64,000 bases of DNA from Chitinivorax sp. B (GTDB lineage: Bacteria > Pseudomonadota > Gammaproteobacteria > Burkholderiales > SCOH01), in contig NZ_SCOH01000007.1 of NCBI RefSeq assembly GCF_005503445.1, positions 88,481 to 152,480 on the forward strand. Direction: 5' to 3'. Shown here in pieces: positions 37,885-46,011 of this stretch. Under the pieces are notes generated by a model that did not search any database, was not told the origin of the DNA, and was given only the letters and a program-made list of their open reading frames with translations. Position 1 is the first letter of the stretch. Every line of letters starts with the position of its first letter. The translations under genes and the position numbers were made by a program.

Positions 37885-38583
37885 ATGAGTGTAGTACTCA
37901 ATAATAAAGTGATTGCGATTCACGGAGGCTTTGGTTATCTGGGAAGTGCGATTGCCAAGGTGGCATTGGATGCCGGAGCGCGGGTTGCCTTGATTGGCCT
38001 GACACGCGGTGAGCCGCCTGCACCGCAAGCCAATCTGTTATCGCTGCCATCCATTGATCTGACTGACCTTGTTGCGACAAGCCAAGCGCTGGACAAAGTG
38101 GCCGGTCATTTTGGAGGCTTGGATGGCATCATCAATGTGGCAGGTGGCTTCCGTTGGGAAAAGCTGGAAGGTGGTGAGTTGGCAACTTGGGATGCGATGT
38201 ACCAGCAAAATGTTCGTACTGCCGTGACGGCGTGCAAGGCGGCATTGCCGCACCTGAAGGCCAGGGGGACTGGTCGCATCGTCAATATTGGCGCCAATGC
38301 GGCAGTCAAAGGGGCAACGGGGATGGGGGCCTATACGGCCGCCAAGGCGGGGGTTGCTCGCATGACGGAAAGCCTGGCGGACGAGTTGCAAGGTCAGGGC
38401 ATCACCGTGAATGCCATCCTGCCGTCGATTATCGATACACCGCAAAACCGGGCTGACATGCCAGATGCCGATTTCAGCAAATGGACAGCACCGGAATCGA
38501 TCGCGAAAGTCATCATGTTCCTGATGTCGGACGATGCGCATGCGGTGAATGGTGCGTTGATTCCGGTAACCGGGCCACGTTGA
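37885..38583 (+). CDS. short-chain dehydrogenase/reductase
   Basis: A 232-residue classical SDR. The NAD(P) glycine motif is GGFGYLGSA (atypical GGxGxLG spacing), NVAGG matches the NNAG position, and the catalytic Tyr and Lys are in GAYTAAKAGVARM (YxxxK). The C-terminal NAILPSIIDTPQNRADMPDADFSKW is typical of the group often annotated as SDR near quinoid dihydropteridine reductase-like proteins. Its position directly after phhB makes dihydropteridine reduction an attractive guess, but that is inference. Confidence 0.85.
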   Translation: MSVVLNNKVIAIHGGFGYLGSAIAKVALDAGARVALIGLTRGEPPAPQANLLSLPSIDLTDLVATSQALDKVAGHFGGLDGIINVAGGFRWEKLEGGELATWDAMYQQNVRTAVTACKAALPHLKARGTGRIVNIGANAAVKGATGMGAYTAAKAGVARMTESLADELQGQGITVNAILPSIIDTPQNRADMPDADFSKWTAPESIAKVIMFLMSDDAHAVNGALIPVTGPR

Positions 38584-38605
38584 GTCTGTCCGTGTTATAC
38601 ATTAC

Positions 38606-38632
38606 AACCCGTCCGGCTCGTCCTGACGGGTT
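38606..38632. terminator. hairpin between convergent genes
   Basis: Eight-base stem AACCCGTC / GACGGGTT with an 11-base loop between the convergent SDR gene and the PhoU-like gene. No strong U-tract follows on either strand, so it may be a weak or factor-assisted bidirectional terminator. Confidence 0.45.
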
Positions 38633-38649
38633 GATTGGCATGGCCGAAG

Positions 38650-39363
38650 CTAAAGCCGAAAGGCTACTGCTGATGAAGGTTTGCCAATCAATAGTCGGCA
38701 TTGGTGTGCATGTCGCACTTCTTCCCCGCATAGGGCAAAGATCAAGCTTTCACCCATGCGCTTAACATGATCGACAATGTGGTGTAGTTCGTCGGCAACC
38801 AGCAGCAGAATCAGCGAATTAGGATGTGCCGATGGTTGCTGCAACATGCCGAAGGTGACCAGTTGATGCGCATCGCTTAAACGACGGGCATTGACCAACG
38901 CCTGTTCTGCAACATGCGCCCGATTCAGGGCAAAGGACTCCAGAACCAGATTGAACGTGGTCAATGTGTCGTTGGCCAGCACCCGTGCATAAGGCTGAAT
39001 CGGTGCCGTGTCCAGCAACTGTGTCGCAACCGGGGCCAGCTTTTGCAAGACCCGCTCACTCAAATCTGCAATGCTTTCAAAGCAGGTATTGAGTTTGCTG
39101 ACCGCATTCAACCAGCGTAGGTCGCCTGCGACGGGTTGCCGCCTTAGCAGAATGTGATGGCAATGGCGATCAATCTGGATCTCATGTTCGTCAATGCGGC
39201 ACTCGCGTTCGACCGCACTGGCCCAGGCCATGCCAGGGTCTGCTTCCAGCAACTGGACAATACTTTCCAGCTGTTGTCTCACTAGGTATCCCATGTTCAG
39301 CAACTGATCCTTCAGTTGCTGAATTTCGTTGTTGTATTGCCGACTGGTATGGAATAGATCCAT
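38650..39363 (-). CDS. PhoU domain protein
   Basis: A 237-residue all-helical protein with two PhoU repeats. The second half of each repeat shows the metal-binding E/DxxxD-like pattern (AVSKLNTCFESIADLSERV; LLLVADELHHIVDHVKRMGESLIF). PhoU links phosphate transport to PhoR signalling and is cytoplasmic and peripheral. The usual order is pstSCAB-phoU-phoB; here none of these genes is adjacent, so this is an unlinked or divergent copy. ATG 39363 with GGAGGGCGTG just upstream is the preferred start; a longer frame extends to 39408. Confidence 0.85.
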   Translation of the reverse strand: MDLFHTSRQYNNEIQQLKDQLLNMGYLVRQQLESIVQLLEADPGMAWASAVERECRIDEHEIQIDRHCHHILLRRQPVAGDLRWLNAVSKLNTCFESIADLSERVLQKLAPVATQLLDTAPIQPYARVLANDTLTTFNLVLESFALNRAHVAEQALVNARRLSDAHQLVTFGMLQQPSAHPNSLILLLVADELHHIVDHVKRMGESLIFALCGEEVRHAHQCRLLIGKPSSAVAFRL

Positions 39364-39453
39364 CACGCCCTCCTTGTTGGCGTGGTGTCGTTGCACCACA
39401 TGCTTCAAGCGTAACCAAGGGCATGTAAAAAATGTGTCAAGAATATGATGGGG

Positions 39454-39561
39454 TTACGGTTCCCGTGTGTGCTTCATGCCGATCAAAGCGCAAAATAGCA
39501 CCCCAGCCAGCAGAACGATCAACACTAGGCCGCCTACCAGATACAGCAGTTGCTCAATCAT
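39454..39561 (-). CDS. 35-residue single-pass membrane peptide, coupled to the GNAT gene
   Basis: A 35-codon frame starting at an ATGA overlap with the GNAT stop and ending TAA. The peptide starts MIEQLL, has one strongly hydrophobic helix (YLVGGLVLIVLLAGVLFCALIG) and ends in a basic tail KHTREP. The overlap with the upstream gene and the membrane-helix character argue for translation, although I recognise no family. The next gene downstream on this strand, PhoU, lies 90 bases away. It may anchor or regulate the partner enzymes, which is a guess. Confidence 0.5.
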   Translation of the reverse strand: MIEQLLYLVGGLVLIVLLAGVLFCALIGMKHTREP

Positions 39562-40124
39562 TGTAGACCCGTGCATACCAAGGTTTTGTTCATTACTACG
39601 CTACGGTAATTGCGGCCTGGCAACATGATGGATTCCACCACCTGATAACCCTGCTTACCATAAAACGACAGCAAGTGGCCGGCCGGTTGAGCAGTATCCA
39701 GTGCAATCTGCCGGTAGCCACGTCGCCAGGCCCAGTGTTCTGCCAGTTGTAACATGGCTTGGCCAATTCCCCAGCCTTGAAAGTCCGGGTCGACTGCCAA
39801 CTGGTGAATGCTGGCGACGTCATCACTTCGATACCATTCGGCGGTGGCATTTGCGTCTGGTCGATACAAGGTGATGGTGCCGACAATGCGTTTGCCATAC
39901 AAGGCGACGAAGCATTCGCCTTGGGCAATCCGTGCCAGCGTGGTTTGTAGTGTTTGATCGACACAGGTGCAGTTCAGACCCATGCTACCGAGGCGCTTGA
40001 AGGCACGGTGCAGCATATCGGTCAGTTCTGCCATTGAATCGATCATGGCTAGGGGGCGAAACAACAAGGGTAAGGTATAAGCCGTATCGGGTGGCATGGT
40101 GTGCCCAGCAAGCAATTTGATCAA
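39558..40124 (-). CDS. GNAT family N-acetyltransferase
   Basis: A 188-residue acetyltransferase with one GNAT domain. Motif A is VDPDFQGWGIGQAML (Q-x-x-G-x-G acetyl-CoA loop) near residue 112-126; motif B is FYGKQGYQVV. It overlaps the upstream amino-acid-kinase-like gene by four bases and the mini-membrane gene by four bases, so the three cistrons are translationally linked. An AAK domain followed by a GNAT domain is the order inside classical N-acetylglutamate synthase ArgA, hence the suspicion of a split ArgA-like pair. The substrate is not known. Confidence 0.85.
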   Translation of the reverse strand: MIKLLAGHTMPPDTAYTLPLLFRPLAMIDSMAELTDMLHRAFKRLGSMGLNCTCVDQTLQTTLARIAQGECFVALYGKRIVGTITLYRPDANATAEWYRSDDVASIHQLAVDPDFQGWGIGQAMLQLAEHWAWRRGYRQIALDTAQPAGHLLSFYGKQGYQVVESIMLPGRNYRSVVMNKTLVCTGLQ

Positions 40125-41041
40125 AAACGGACAATGCGTTGAGGAGGACGTGGTGGCAAACCGTGTACGCTACAAGCGTCGTCATCCAGATAGTGCGTAC
40201 TGTCGGCAATGAAGTGCGGGCCGTGGTCAGACCGAATGGTGATACCGATGCCTTCGCTGGTCAGCAGTTCAAGCAACAAGGCACTGGGGTGCTGTCGATC
40301 AATGAGATGTATGGTCTGAACATTGGTCCGAACAGCATCAATGGCTGTATCCAGCAGCGATCGCAACGATGGCGGTAGCCGCGATGCCCATCCTTGTTTG
40401 ATTCGGTTGGCCAGCTCATTGGCAGTCAGCAGTGTCCTGTGCAAACTGGTAAGGTGTGTGAAATCGGCCTGATCCAGCATGTCGATCAACTTGTCAGCCT
40501 TCAGCGAACGTGCCAGCAGTGCCGCCAGTCGGTTGGCGGAAAGTGGCACCAGGGTTCCATCTGGTGCGGTGCCCAGCGGGGCGATTACTGGCACAAAGTC
40601 ATTACTGTGTAACAAGTGAATGACCGCAGCTTCGATGGAACTGATATCTGCAAAGTGCGGCATATGAAGTACGGTACTAGGTGCGGCTGGGATCGCATGG
40701 ATGCACAGGCCGTCTTGCCCGGTCAGACCAATGGCTTTACTGCCATATTGATTAATCATGTCGATCAGATGCTGATTTCGGTTGATCAATCGTAGCCGTA
40801 GCAAGACTGTGTCATGTATTTGTTCATCGTGATCATGACCGTGGACGATGATCGGCTTTACGCCAACCAGTTTCAACAGGGCGATATCACGTGCCAAGGC
40901 TGGCATCAGTTGCCCATCGTCACCCGGATGATCGCCAATATGGATAACGACGGTTTTGGCATACAAACTACGTATATAAGGGAGTGCATCGGCCAGCATT
41001 TGGGTTTGCCGGCGCGCACGAAGCCAGGCGGGGTTCATCAT
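40121..41041 (-). CDS. amino-acid-kinase superfamily protein related to acetylglutamate kinase, active site diverged
   Basis: A 306-residue protein that aligns along the ArgB backbone: ADALPYIRSLYAKTVVI, LARDIALLKLVGVKPIIVHG, YGSKAIGLTGQDGLCI, VPVIAPLGTAPDGTLVPLSAN and RSLKADKLIDMLD. Key residues differ. The catalytic lysine in KYGGN is replaced by His34 in IHIGDHPG, the glycine loop VHGGGPQ reads VHGHDHDE, and the NINAD metal and substrate segment reads PLSAN. It is therefore probably not an active NAG kinase, and may be a regulatory or binding subunit for the adjoining acetyltransferase. ArgA also lacks the lysine. Function inferred only. Confidence 0.7.
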   Translation of the reverse strand: MMNPAWLRARRQTQMLADALPYIRSLYAKTVVIHIGDHPGDDGQLMPALARDIALLKLVGVKPIIVHGHDHDEQIHDTVLLRLRLINRNQHLIDMINQYGSKAIGLTGQDGLCIHAIPAAPSTVLHMPHFADISSIEAAVIHLLHSNDFVPVIAPLGTAPDGTLVPLSANRLAALLARSLKADKLIDMLDQADFTHLTSLHRTLLTANELANRIKQGWASRLPPSLRSLLDTAIDAVRTNVQTIHLIDRQHPSALLLELLTSEGIGITIRSDHGPHFIADSTHYLDDDACSVHGLPPRPPQRIVRF

Positions 41042-41176
41042 GACCTCTCATCTTGTGGGAAGGGGGTTGGGAAACGCAGCTTTGGAACAGGGGTGGTGCG
41101 AGTGAAAGATGTCAACCCAGCAAGGTATTGATATGTCAGACAGGGCTTTCATGTATCGCGGCACGTAAGCTGTGTT

Positions 41177-41626
41177 TCACCAGTGGGTAAAGACGCGATG
41201 TACGTCCTCAGGCTGACCGCAGGCGCGTAATTTGTCTCGGAAACGACGGTCGGCAAACATTTCGGCCGCGCAGGCCAGTAATTGCAAATGCTGATCGGTG
41301 GCACGGTCTGGAATCAGCAATACCAGTACATCCGTTACGGGCTTACCATCAGGGGCATCAAACGGGATGGGGGTGCGGGGCCGCATGAACATCACCATGG
41401 CATGTTGCAGGCCGGGTACACGTGCATGGGGGACGGCGACGCCTTGACCGAGTGCTGTGGAGCCGAGTGCTTCTCGTTCACTTAACCGTTCAACAATGGT
41501 CTGTGCGGCCATGTTGTGACGTTGTTCTAGAAATCGGGCTGCTGCTTCAAACAATTGATGCTTATTCAGTGCGGGCACATCCAGCTGGATATCATCTACC
41601 GAGCACATTCGGGATACGTCGTTCAT
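41177..41626 (-). CDS. ptsN: PTS IIA-like nitrogen regulatory protein PtsN
   Basis: A 149-residue EIIA-Ntr type protein. The phosphorylatable histidine is His67 in GVAVPHARVPGL; REALGSTALGQG precedes it and VLVLLIPDRATDQHLQLLACAAEMF follows, all hallmarks of PTS EIIA type 2. It takes phosphate from NPr and acts as a regulator of potassium uptake and other targets rather than as a sugar transporter part. In many proteobacteria ptsN sits next to rpoN and hpf; here neither is adjacent. 135 bases separate it from the kinase-like gene. Confidence 0.9.
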   Translation of the reverse strand: MNDVSRMCSVDDIQLDVPALNKHQLFEAAARFLEQRHNMAAQTIVERLSEREALGSTALGQGVAVPHARVPGLQHAMVMFMRPRTPIPFDAPDGKPVTDVLVLLIPDRATDQHLQLLACAAEMFADRRFRDKLRACGQPEDVHRVFTHW

Positions 41627-41678
41627 ATGAGGTCACCAGATCATGACAAAGGTTAAGTATGGCGAGGCGGTATGGGTA

Positions 41679-41996
41679 TCAGCCAGTTTGGGCCGATGCA
41701 ATAGGATGAATCGACCATGATGAGCGGGTTGTTGTATCGCTGGCACGGGTCGTATCTGTCAGGGAGGATAGGGCGGCCAGCAAGCGTTCCACATCATGCA
41801 TGGGCACAATGAATGTCAGAATTTGGTATCCAGCATGTTGCTTTGGCGATTGGCAAAGCGTTATGGGGCAGCCACCCATTTGCCGGAACACTGTCTTGCG
41901 CACAATGGCAGCCTGTTCCGTGGGTACGGTCAATAACACTTGCCATTGTTCAACCTGTCCTGCTGGCCGTGTATCAGACGCATGGTGTTTTGCCAT
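41679..41996 (-). CDS. hypothetical protein
   Basis: A 105-residue frame from ATG 41996 whose middle, QVLLTVPTEQAAIVRKTVFRQMGGCPITLCQSPKQHAGYQILTFIVPMHDVERLLAAL, looks like a folded alpha/beta domain of roughly 60 residues; the ends are low-complexity. A longer frame reaches 42176 but its N-terminal part is rich in Arg, Ser and His and unlikely to be coding. A weak GGA lies before the chosen ATG. No family is recognised; an ACT-like or small regulatory domain is conceivable because ptsN lies 53 bases downstream. Confidence 0.45.
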   Translation of the reverse strand: MAKHHASDTRPAGQVEQWQVLLTVPTEQAAIVRKTVFRQMGGCPITLCQSPKQHAGYQILTFIVPMHDVERLLAALSSLTDTTRASDTTTRSSWSIHPIASAQTG

Positions 41997-42348
41997 AGGA
42001 AAATCCGATGGTTTCAATGTGTCATCGTGCTGACAGCGATAGGGTGACAACCGACATGCATGACGTGGCAAGTTGATACGCCTTGAGATGCCCCCCGTAC
42101 TTGGTTTGCTTCGCCATCGGTCTGCATGACCGGACAGTAAGTGGGTACTGGGCAAGGTGACAAGTAAGCTCGGCATGTTGTGCCTTCCCTTGACGTTGAC
42201 GACATGGTCAGCGTAGCAGCGGCGAAGTAAAAATCGCGTAAAGAATGGCGAGCTTGCTAGGTGGGATGGAGGGAGGTTTGGGGCGGGGTGCCTGCTGGCC
42301 GAGGAGTACCTCGACCAGCGGGAGAATCAAGGCTGGATCACTTGGCAC

Positions 42349-45144
42349 TCAGTCGGCCATCCAGACACCATGCCATGCCCAGAGCGCCCTTTGGGCAACG
42401 TGACGTACTTCATCATCATCGACCTTCAATAGACGTCGCCAAAGTACAGCTGGTACGGCCGGGTTGCGCGCCAGTGCTGTGTAGATGTCGTAAATGGTTT
42501 CCTCTTTCAATAAGGTGACCAAGGCCTGCATGGCTGACAGGGGTAATGAGGGGTTGGCTGCGACATGTCCGATCAGATAGTCTGACTGGCTGCGATCACT
42601 GGCGAGATAGGCGTTGACAGCATGCTGCAAGGCATCGCGCGGGCAGTGGCGATTCGACAGTGCGGCTGCATTCAGCGCCAACAACGGGCTGTTCAACATA
42701 TGCCGGAACAGTGTTTCGATACTTGCTTCGTCATTGGTATTCCCCGCTGTTCGGCAGTATTCGTACTGGTCATATTCGCTGGTGCCTCGGGTATACGGGT
42801 GATCGTGGCAGAGCAGTTCCACCAAGAGATCGACAGGTGTATTGGCTTGCTCGCTGAACAGTTGCGTCCACGTGTCAGGCATGCGCTCGTACAGGATGCG
42901 GATTGCTTCCACGGGTAGGCGTGGGTGCTGAGCCAGTGTGTTGACCCCGTCTCCCATGCTGCCGAACTCGCCTTGCATGTTGATACGACGGGCCAGTTCG
43001 ATCAGGACGTCTGGCGTGGCATGTGGGTTATCGGCCAAGGCCAGCCGGACTGATTCATTGGCATCGGCCAACAGCTGTCGCTGCTGGCTGGCATCTCGTG
43101 ACCAAGTGGCTAGCAAGGTTCGAACTTCGGGCGCGGAAATGGTTGCCAGTCGTGCAGCATGTGCTTCAATAAATGTCGGTGGGAGCAGGCGAGTATTGAA
43201 AGTGACAGCTGCCGCTTGTACGGTCTTATCTACGTCAAACAGCAGACGTTGAACAACCGTTCGTTGCTGATCGGGCTTGCCCCGGAACACGCCTTGACCA
43301 GCTATGGCATCAACGGCCAGTTGGGCGCGGATGACGGGGTTACGGTCGCTCAGCAATCGGTCAACCTGCTTTGGCGACAAGGTTTGCGTGGCAGCGATGC
43401 GGCCGCGAACTACTTGATCCGGATCATCTGCCAGTTGTCTGCTGACGGTATCAAGCAGCCCGGTCTGAACGGCCAAGGCGCGTCGTACGGCAGCTTCTGG
43501 ATCGTGGCTCAGTAAGGTCTGCAATGCGTCGGGCAGGGCGGATTGGCTGGCATAGCGACCGTATGTAAAGGCGGCACGTACGTCACTATTATCATCTTTC
43601 GCCAGCGCTGGCCACAATGTGGCTGGGCAAACAGTATTGACCGCAATCTCGACTCGAACAGCGGGTGCAAGATCGTTGGCCAGTAGGGTGAACTGTTCTA
43701 TATCCTCCGCCATTAGCCGTGCGGCGGTACGCGCACGAATACGTAGGTCGGGATGGTTGGCAGCCTGCTGAATCAGTGTGGGTGTCCATTGATAGGCGGG
43801 TAGTAGACTGGCGACTTCCCATGCCCAGGCTGGGTCTGCCAGTTTGCCGGCGACATCGGTTTCCTGAAGCAGGCCCTCGGCGATTGCTCGTTGCATGGTA
43901 CGGTGTTCACCGTATTGTTGCAGGCGGGCCATCTGATCAATTGCTGGATAGGGATCGCGGTGATTGACATAAGCCTGCTGCAGAGTCGCCATGTTGGCAT
44001 GGCTGCTGGCTTCAGGGGAGCAGCCAGACCAGAACAGGGCATTCGGCCATTCGCTGCTCCCATAGCTGTAGCTATGATAGTAATAGTCGAGTACGGCTTT
44101 GTGACCATCGAAATTGCAACTTTTATCCCGGCTGATAAAGGCTCTTGCCGATAAGGTACCCAATACTTCAAATGCCCAGTCGTTGTAGTACTGGTACACC
44201 GTACCACCCACAATCATGTCGCCCCACACAAACAGGCCATAAACAGAATACAGTTGCTGGCAACGTAGATCTCCCATGACCAACACAGTGCAGCAATCGT
44301 CATCTCGATACACATCACAGATCAGATCACCGGTCACGATCAGGTTGACGTCCATCAGGGTGATGCCATCGGGCAGGTACAAATCGCCTTCGTGAATTCG
44401 CCAGTCTCGATCCTCTCGTAAATAGGTTCGAGCCATTTCGGTGCGCCATACCAGCTCTTGTTCAGGTAGCGCAAGGGCGCGGTTGATCAGAGCTTCACGT
44501 TCATCGTCTTCAACATAGCGAAAGCGATAAAAGCTGTTGGAGACACGATGCACTGGCAAATTGATGACCTGGTCCTGCAATTGCAGGCTGCGCTGGTTCA
44601 AAATGTGTGAGAGCAATGGCTGATCAGCCAACAATGGGGCTATCGTGGCCAGTACATTGGTACCCGTATCGGCCAGTTTGTGTATGGCATTGACCAGCGC
44701 ATATTCATCACCACCGAGTGTGTCGATCAGTTGCGCCAGCACCGACAAGGCTTCGCCATAGTTACTTGGGGCGTCTGACAACGGAGGAAAATTGGCGGCT
44801 TGCTGGGCCAGTGCCAGCGCCGCGTCTTCGTCCTCTTCCTGCATGGCACGTGCTTGGGTAAACAAGCTCCATCGAAGGGCATTACGGCGATGTTCTCCCT
44901 CGATAGAAGTGTCTTCGCTGACATCGCTCATTTGCATGGCTTTTTGCAGACTGCGTGCCACTTCTGTTGCAATCTCCAGTGCGTCGGGGCTGTTTGCCAA
45001 TAGCGCAACACCAACAGCATGTAACCAGAGCGCATCGTCCGGCGTATGGGTCAGCTGTTTCAACAGCAAGGCTTGGTAACCAGTCGCACTATCGATTAAC
45101 TGCGTAGCAAAGGTGGCGGCATCAGGGTAGGGCAGGTTTGTCAT
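42349..45144 (-). CDS. large beta-helix plus HEAT/LRV-repeat protein
   Basis: A 931-residue protein without signal peptide or membrane helix. Residues 1-250 are mainly helical. Residues 264-340 form about four rungs of a beta-helix with a repeating V-x-G-D-L core (LIVTGDL, VLVMGDL, FVWGDM, EVLGTL), resembling polymer-forming or bactofilin-like folds. From about 440 to 930 it has HEAT or leucine-rich-variant repeats, each with a D-x-x-V-R-x-x-L/A core, such as NSDVRAAF, PEAAVRRALA, DPDQVVRGRIA, NPVIRAQLAV and NESVRLALADN. A similar three-part layout occurs in uncharacterised proteins, some near polymorphic toxin loci; none is visible here. Role unknown. Confidence 0.75.
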   Translation of the reverse strand: MTNLPYPDAATFATQLIDSATGYQALLLKQLTHTPDDALWLHAVGVALLANSPDALEIATEVARSLQKAMQMSDVSEDTSIEGEHRRNALRWSLFTQARAMQEEDEDAALALAQQAANFPPLSDAPSNYGEALSVLAQLIDTLGGDEYALVNAIHKLADTGTNVLATIAPLLADQPLLSHILNQRSLQLQDQVINLPVHRVSNSFYRFRYVEDDEREALINRALALPEQELVWRTEMARTYLREDRDWRIHEGDLYLPDGITLMDVNLIVTGDLICDVYRDDDCCTVLVMGDLRCQQLYSVYGLFVWGDMIVGGTVYQYYNDWAFEVLGTLSARAFISRDKSCNFDGHKAVLDYYYHSYSYGSSEWPNALFWSGCSPEASSHANMATLQQAYVNHRDPYPAIDQMARLQQYGEHRTMQRAIAEGLLQETDVAGKLADPAWAWEVASLLPAYQWTPTLIQQAANHPDLRIRARTAARLMAEDIEQFTLLANDLAPAVRVEIAVNTVCPATLWPALAKDDNSDVRAAFTYGRYASQSALPDALQTLLSHDPEAAVRRALAVQTGLLDTVSRQLADDPDQVVRGRIAATQTLSPKQVDRLLSDRNPVIRAQLAVDAIAGQGVFRGKPDQQRTVVQRLLFDVDKTVQAAAVTFNTRLLPPTFIEAHAARLATISAPEVRTLLATWSRDASQQRQLLADANESVRLALADNPHATPDVLIELARRINMQGEFGSMGDGVNTLAQHPRLPVEAIRILYERMPDTWTQLFSEQANTPVDLLVELLCHDHPYTRGTSEYDQYEYCRTAGNTNDEASIETLFRHMLNSPLLALNAAALSNRHCPRDALQHAVNAYLASDRSQSDYLIGHVAANPSLPLSAMQALVTLLKEETIYDIYTALARNPAVPAVLWRRLLKVDDDEVRHVAQRALWAWHGVWMAD

Positions 45145-45325
45145 GGTGATCGACCAAATTGAGAGTCAGAAAACGTCAAAACGGGAGGAGTGATGATGCA
45201 AAGCTTGCATCGTCTTCTTTATGAGCTGCTAACAAAGCGCTTTTAGTGGTATTCGCAAACTTGCCGTACCTTCGTACGTGCTGTCTTCGTTTGCAGGCCC
45301 AACCAGCACCGTTTCGCTGAGTTTT

Positions 45326-45922
45326 TCAGCGGCGCTTAGCGGTGCGGTCGCTGGATTTGGCATCAAACAGTATGTCCGAGCGTAGCACGTATTTTTGGCC
45401 AGCCAATACTGGCGTACCCTCGTGCCAAAGCGTATGTGGAAAGATCAGTGCGTCACCAGTACATGGCCGAATGCTGATCGCCCGGTATGCCTGCTCTGCT
45501 GCCGGACCGCCAGGCAGCAAGGTGGTGGCACCACCTGCAAGCACGTCATTCAAGTAAAACAGAATGGTAAAGCGGCTGATTTGGCCATTGGGTAACGTGA
45601 TGCTGCCATCTTTGTGTGGTTTGAAACGTTGGCCTGGTGCATAGCGATAGAAACGAAATCTGGGATTCAATCCGACTGCACCGTCCAATGTTGGCCAAAG
45701 CGGTAACAATGGTTGAACACGGCTCCAAAGTTGAGCGGCCAGTTCATCGTCGTCCCATATCAGTCGATCATTGTTGCGTATGTGCTTCGCCATGTGCTCG
45801 CCGGTACTGAAACCAACCGTCGCTTCACTAAATCCTTTGGCCTCTGCTTGGATCATCAATTCAGCACAGACGTTGCAACTCAGTAGCGCAGGCAGGGATA
45901 GGTACTGGGCATCGGGTAACAT
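45326..45922 (-). CDS. 2OG-Fe(II) oxygenase (prolyl 4-hydroxylase-like)
   Basis: A 198-residue dioxygenase of the P4Hc fold. The facial triad is His103, Asp105 (FKPHKDG) and His167 (TLWHEGTPV), with Lys177 (GQKYVLRSD) binding the 2-oxoglutarate carboxylate. Cofactors are iron, O2 and 2-oxoglutarate. The acceptor is unknown; free-standing bacterial members hydroxylate proteins, peptides or small molecules. It is a single gene between the repeat protein and the MocR regulator. Confidence 0.85.
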   Translation of the reverse strand: MLPDAQYLSLPALLSCNVCAELMIQAEAKGFSEATVGFSTGEHMAKHIRNNDRLIWDDDELAAQLWSRVQPLLPLWPTLDGAVGLNPRFRFYRYAPGQRFKPHKDGSITLPNGQISRFTILFYLNDVLAGGATTLLPGGPAAEQAYRAISIRPCTGDALIFPHTLWHEGTPVLAGQKYVLRSDILFDAKSSDRTAKRR

Positions 45923-46011
45923 GGTGATCGCACCTACTTGAAGTGAATGCGATGATTATGTCATGGGATGGATGTGTTGATGGCGATATATCGCCGTCTG
46001 TCGAAACTGCG

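Noticed and set aside
45193..45246. 17-codon frame preceded by GGGAGGAG in the gap before the repeat protein
   Set aside because: Strong ribosome binding site but very short, unlike any known leader peptide, and oriented opposite to both neighbours.
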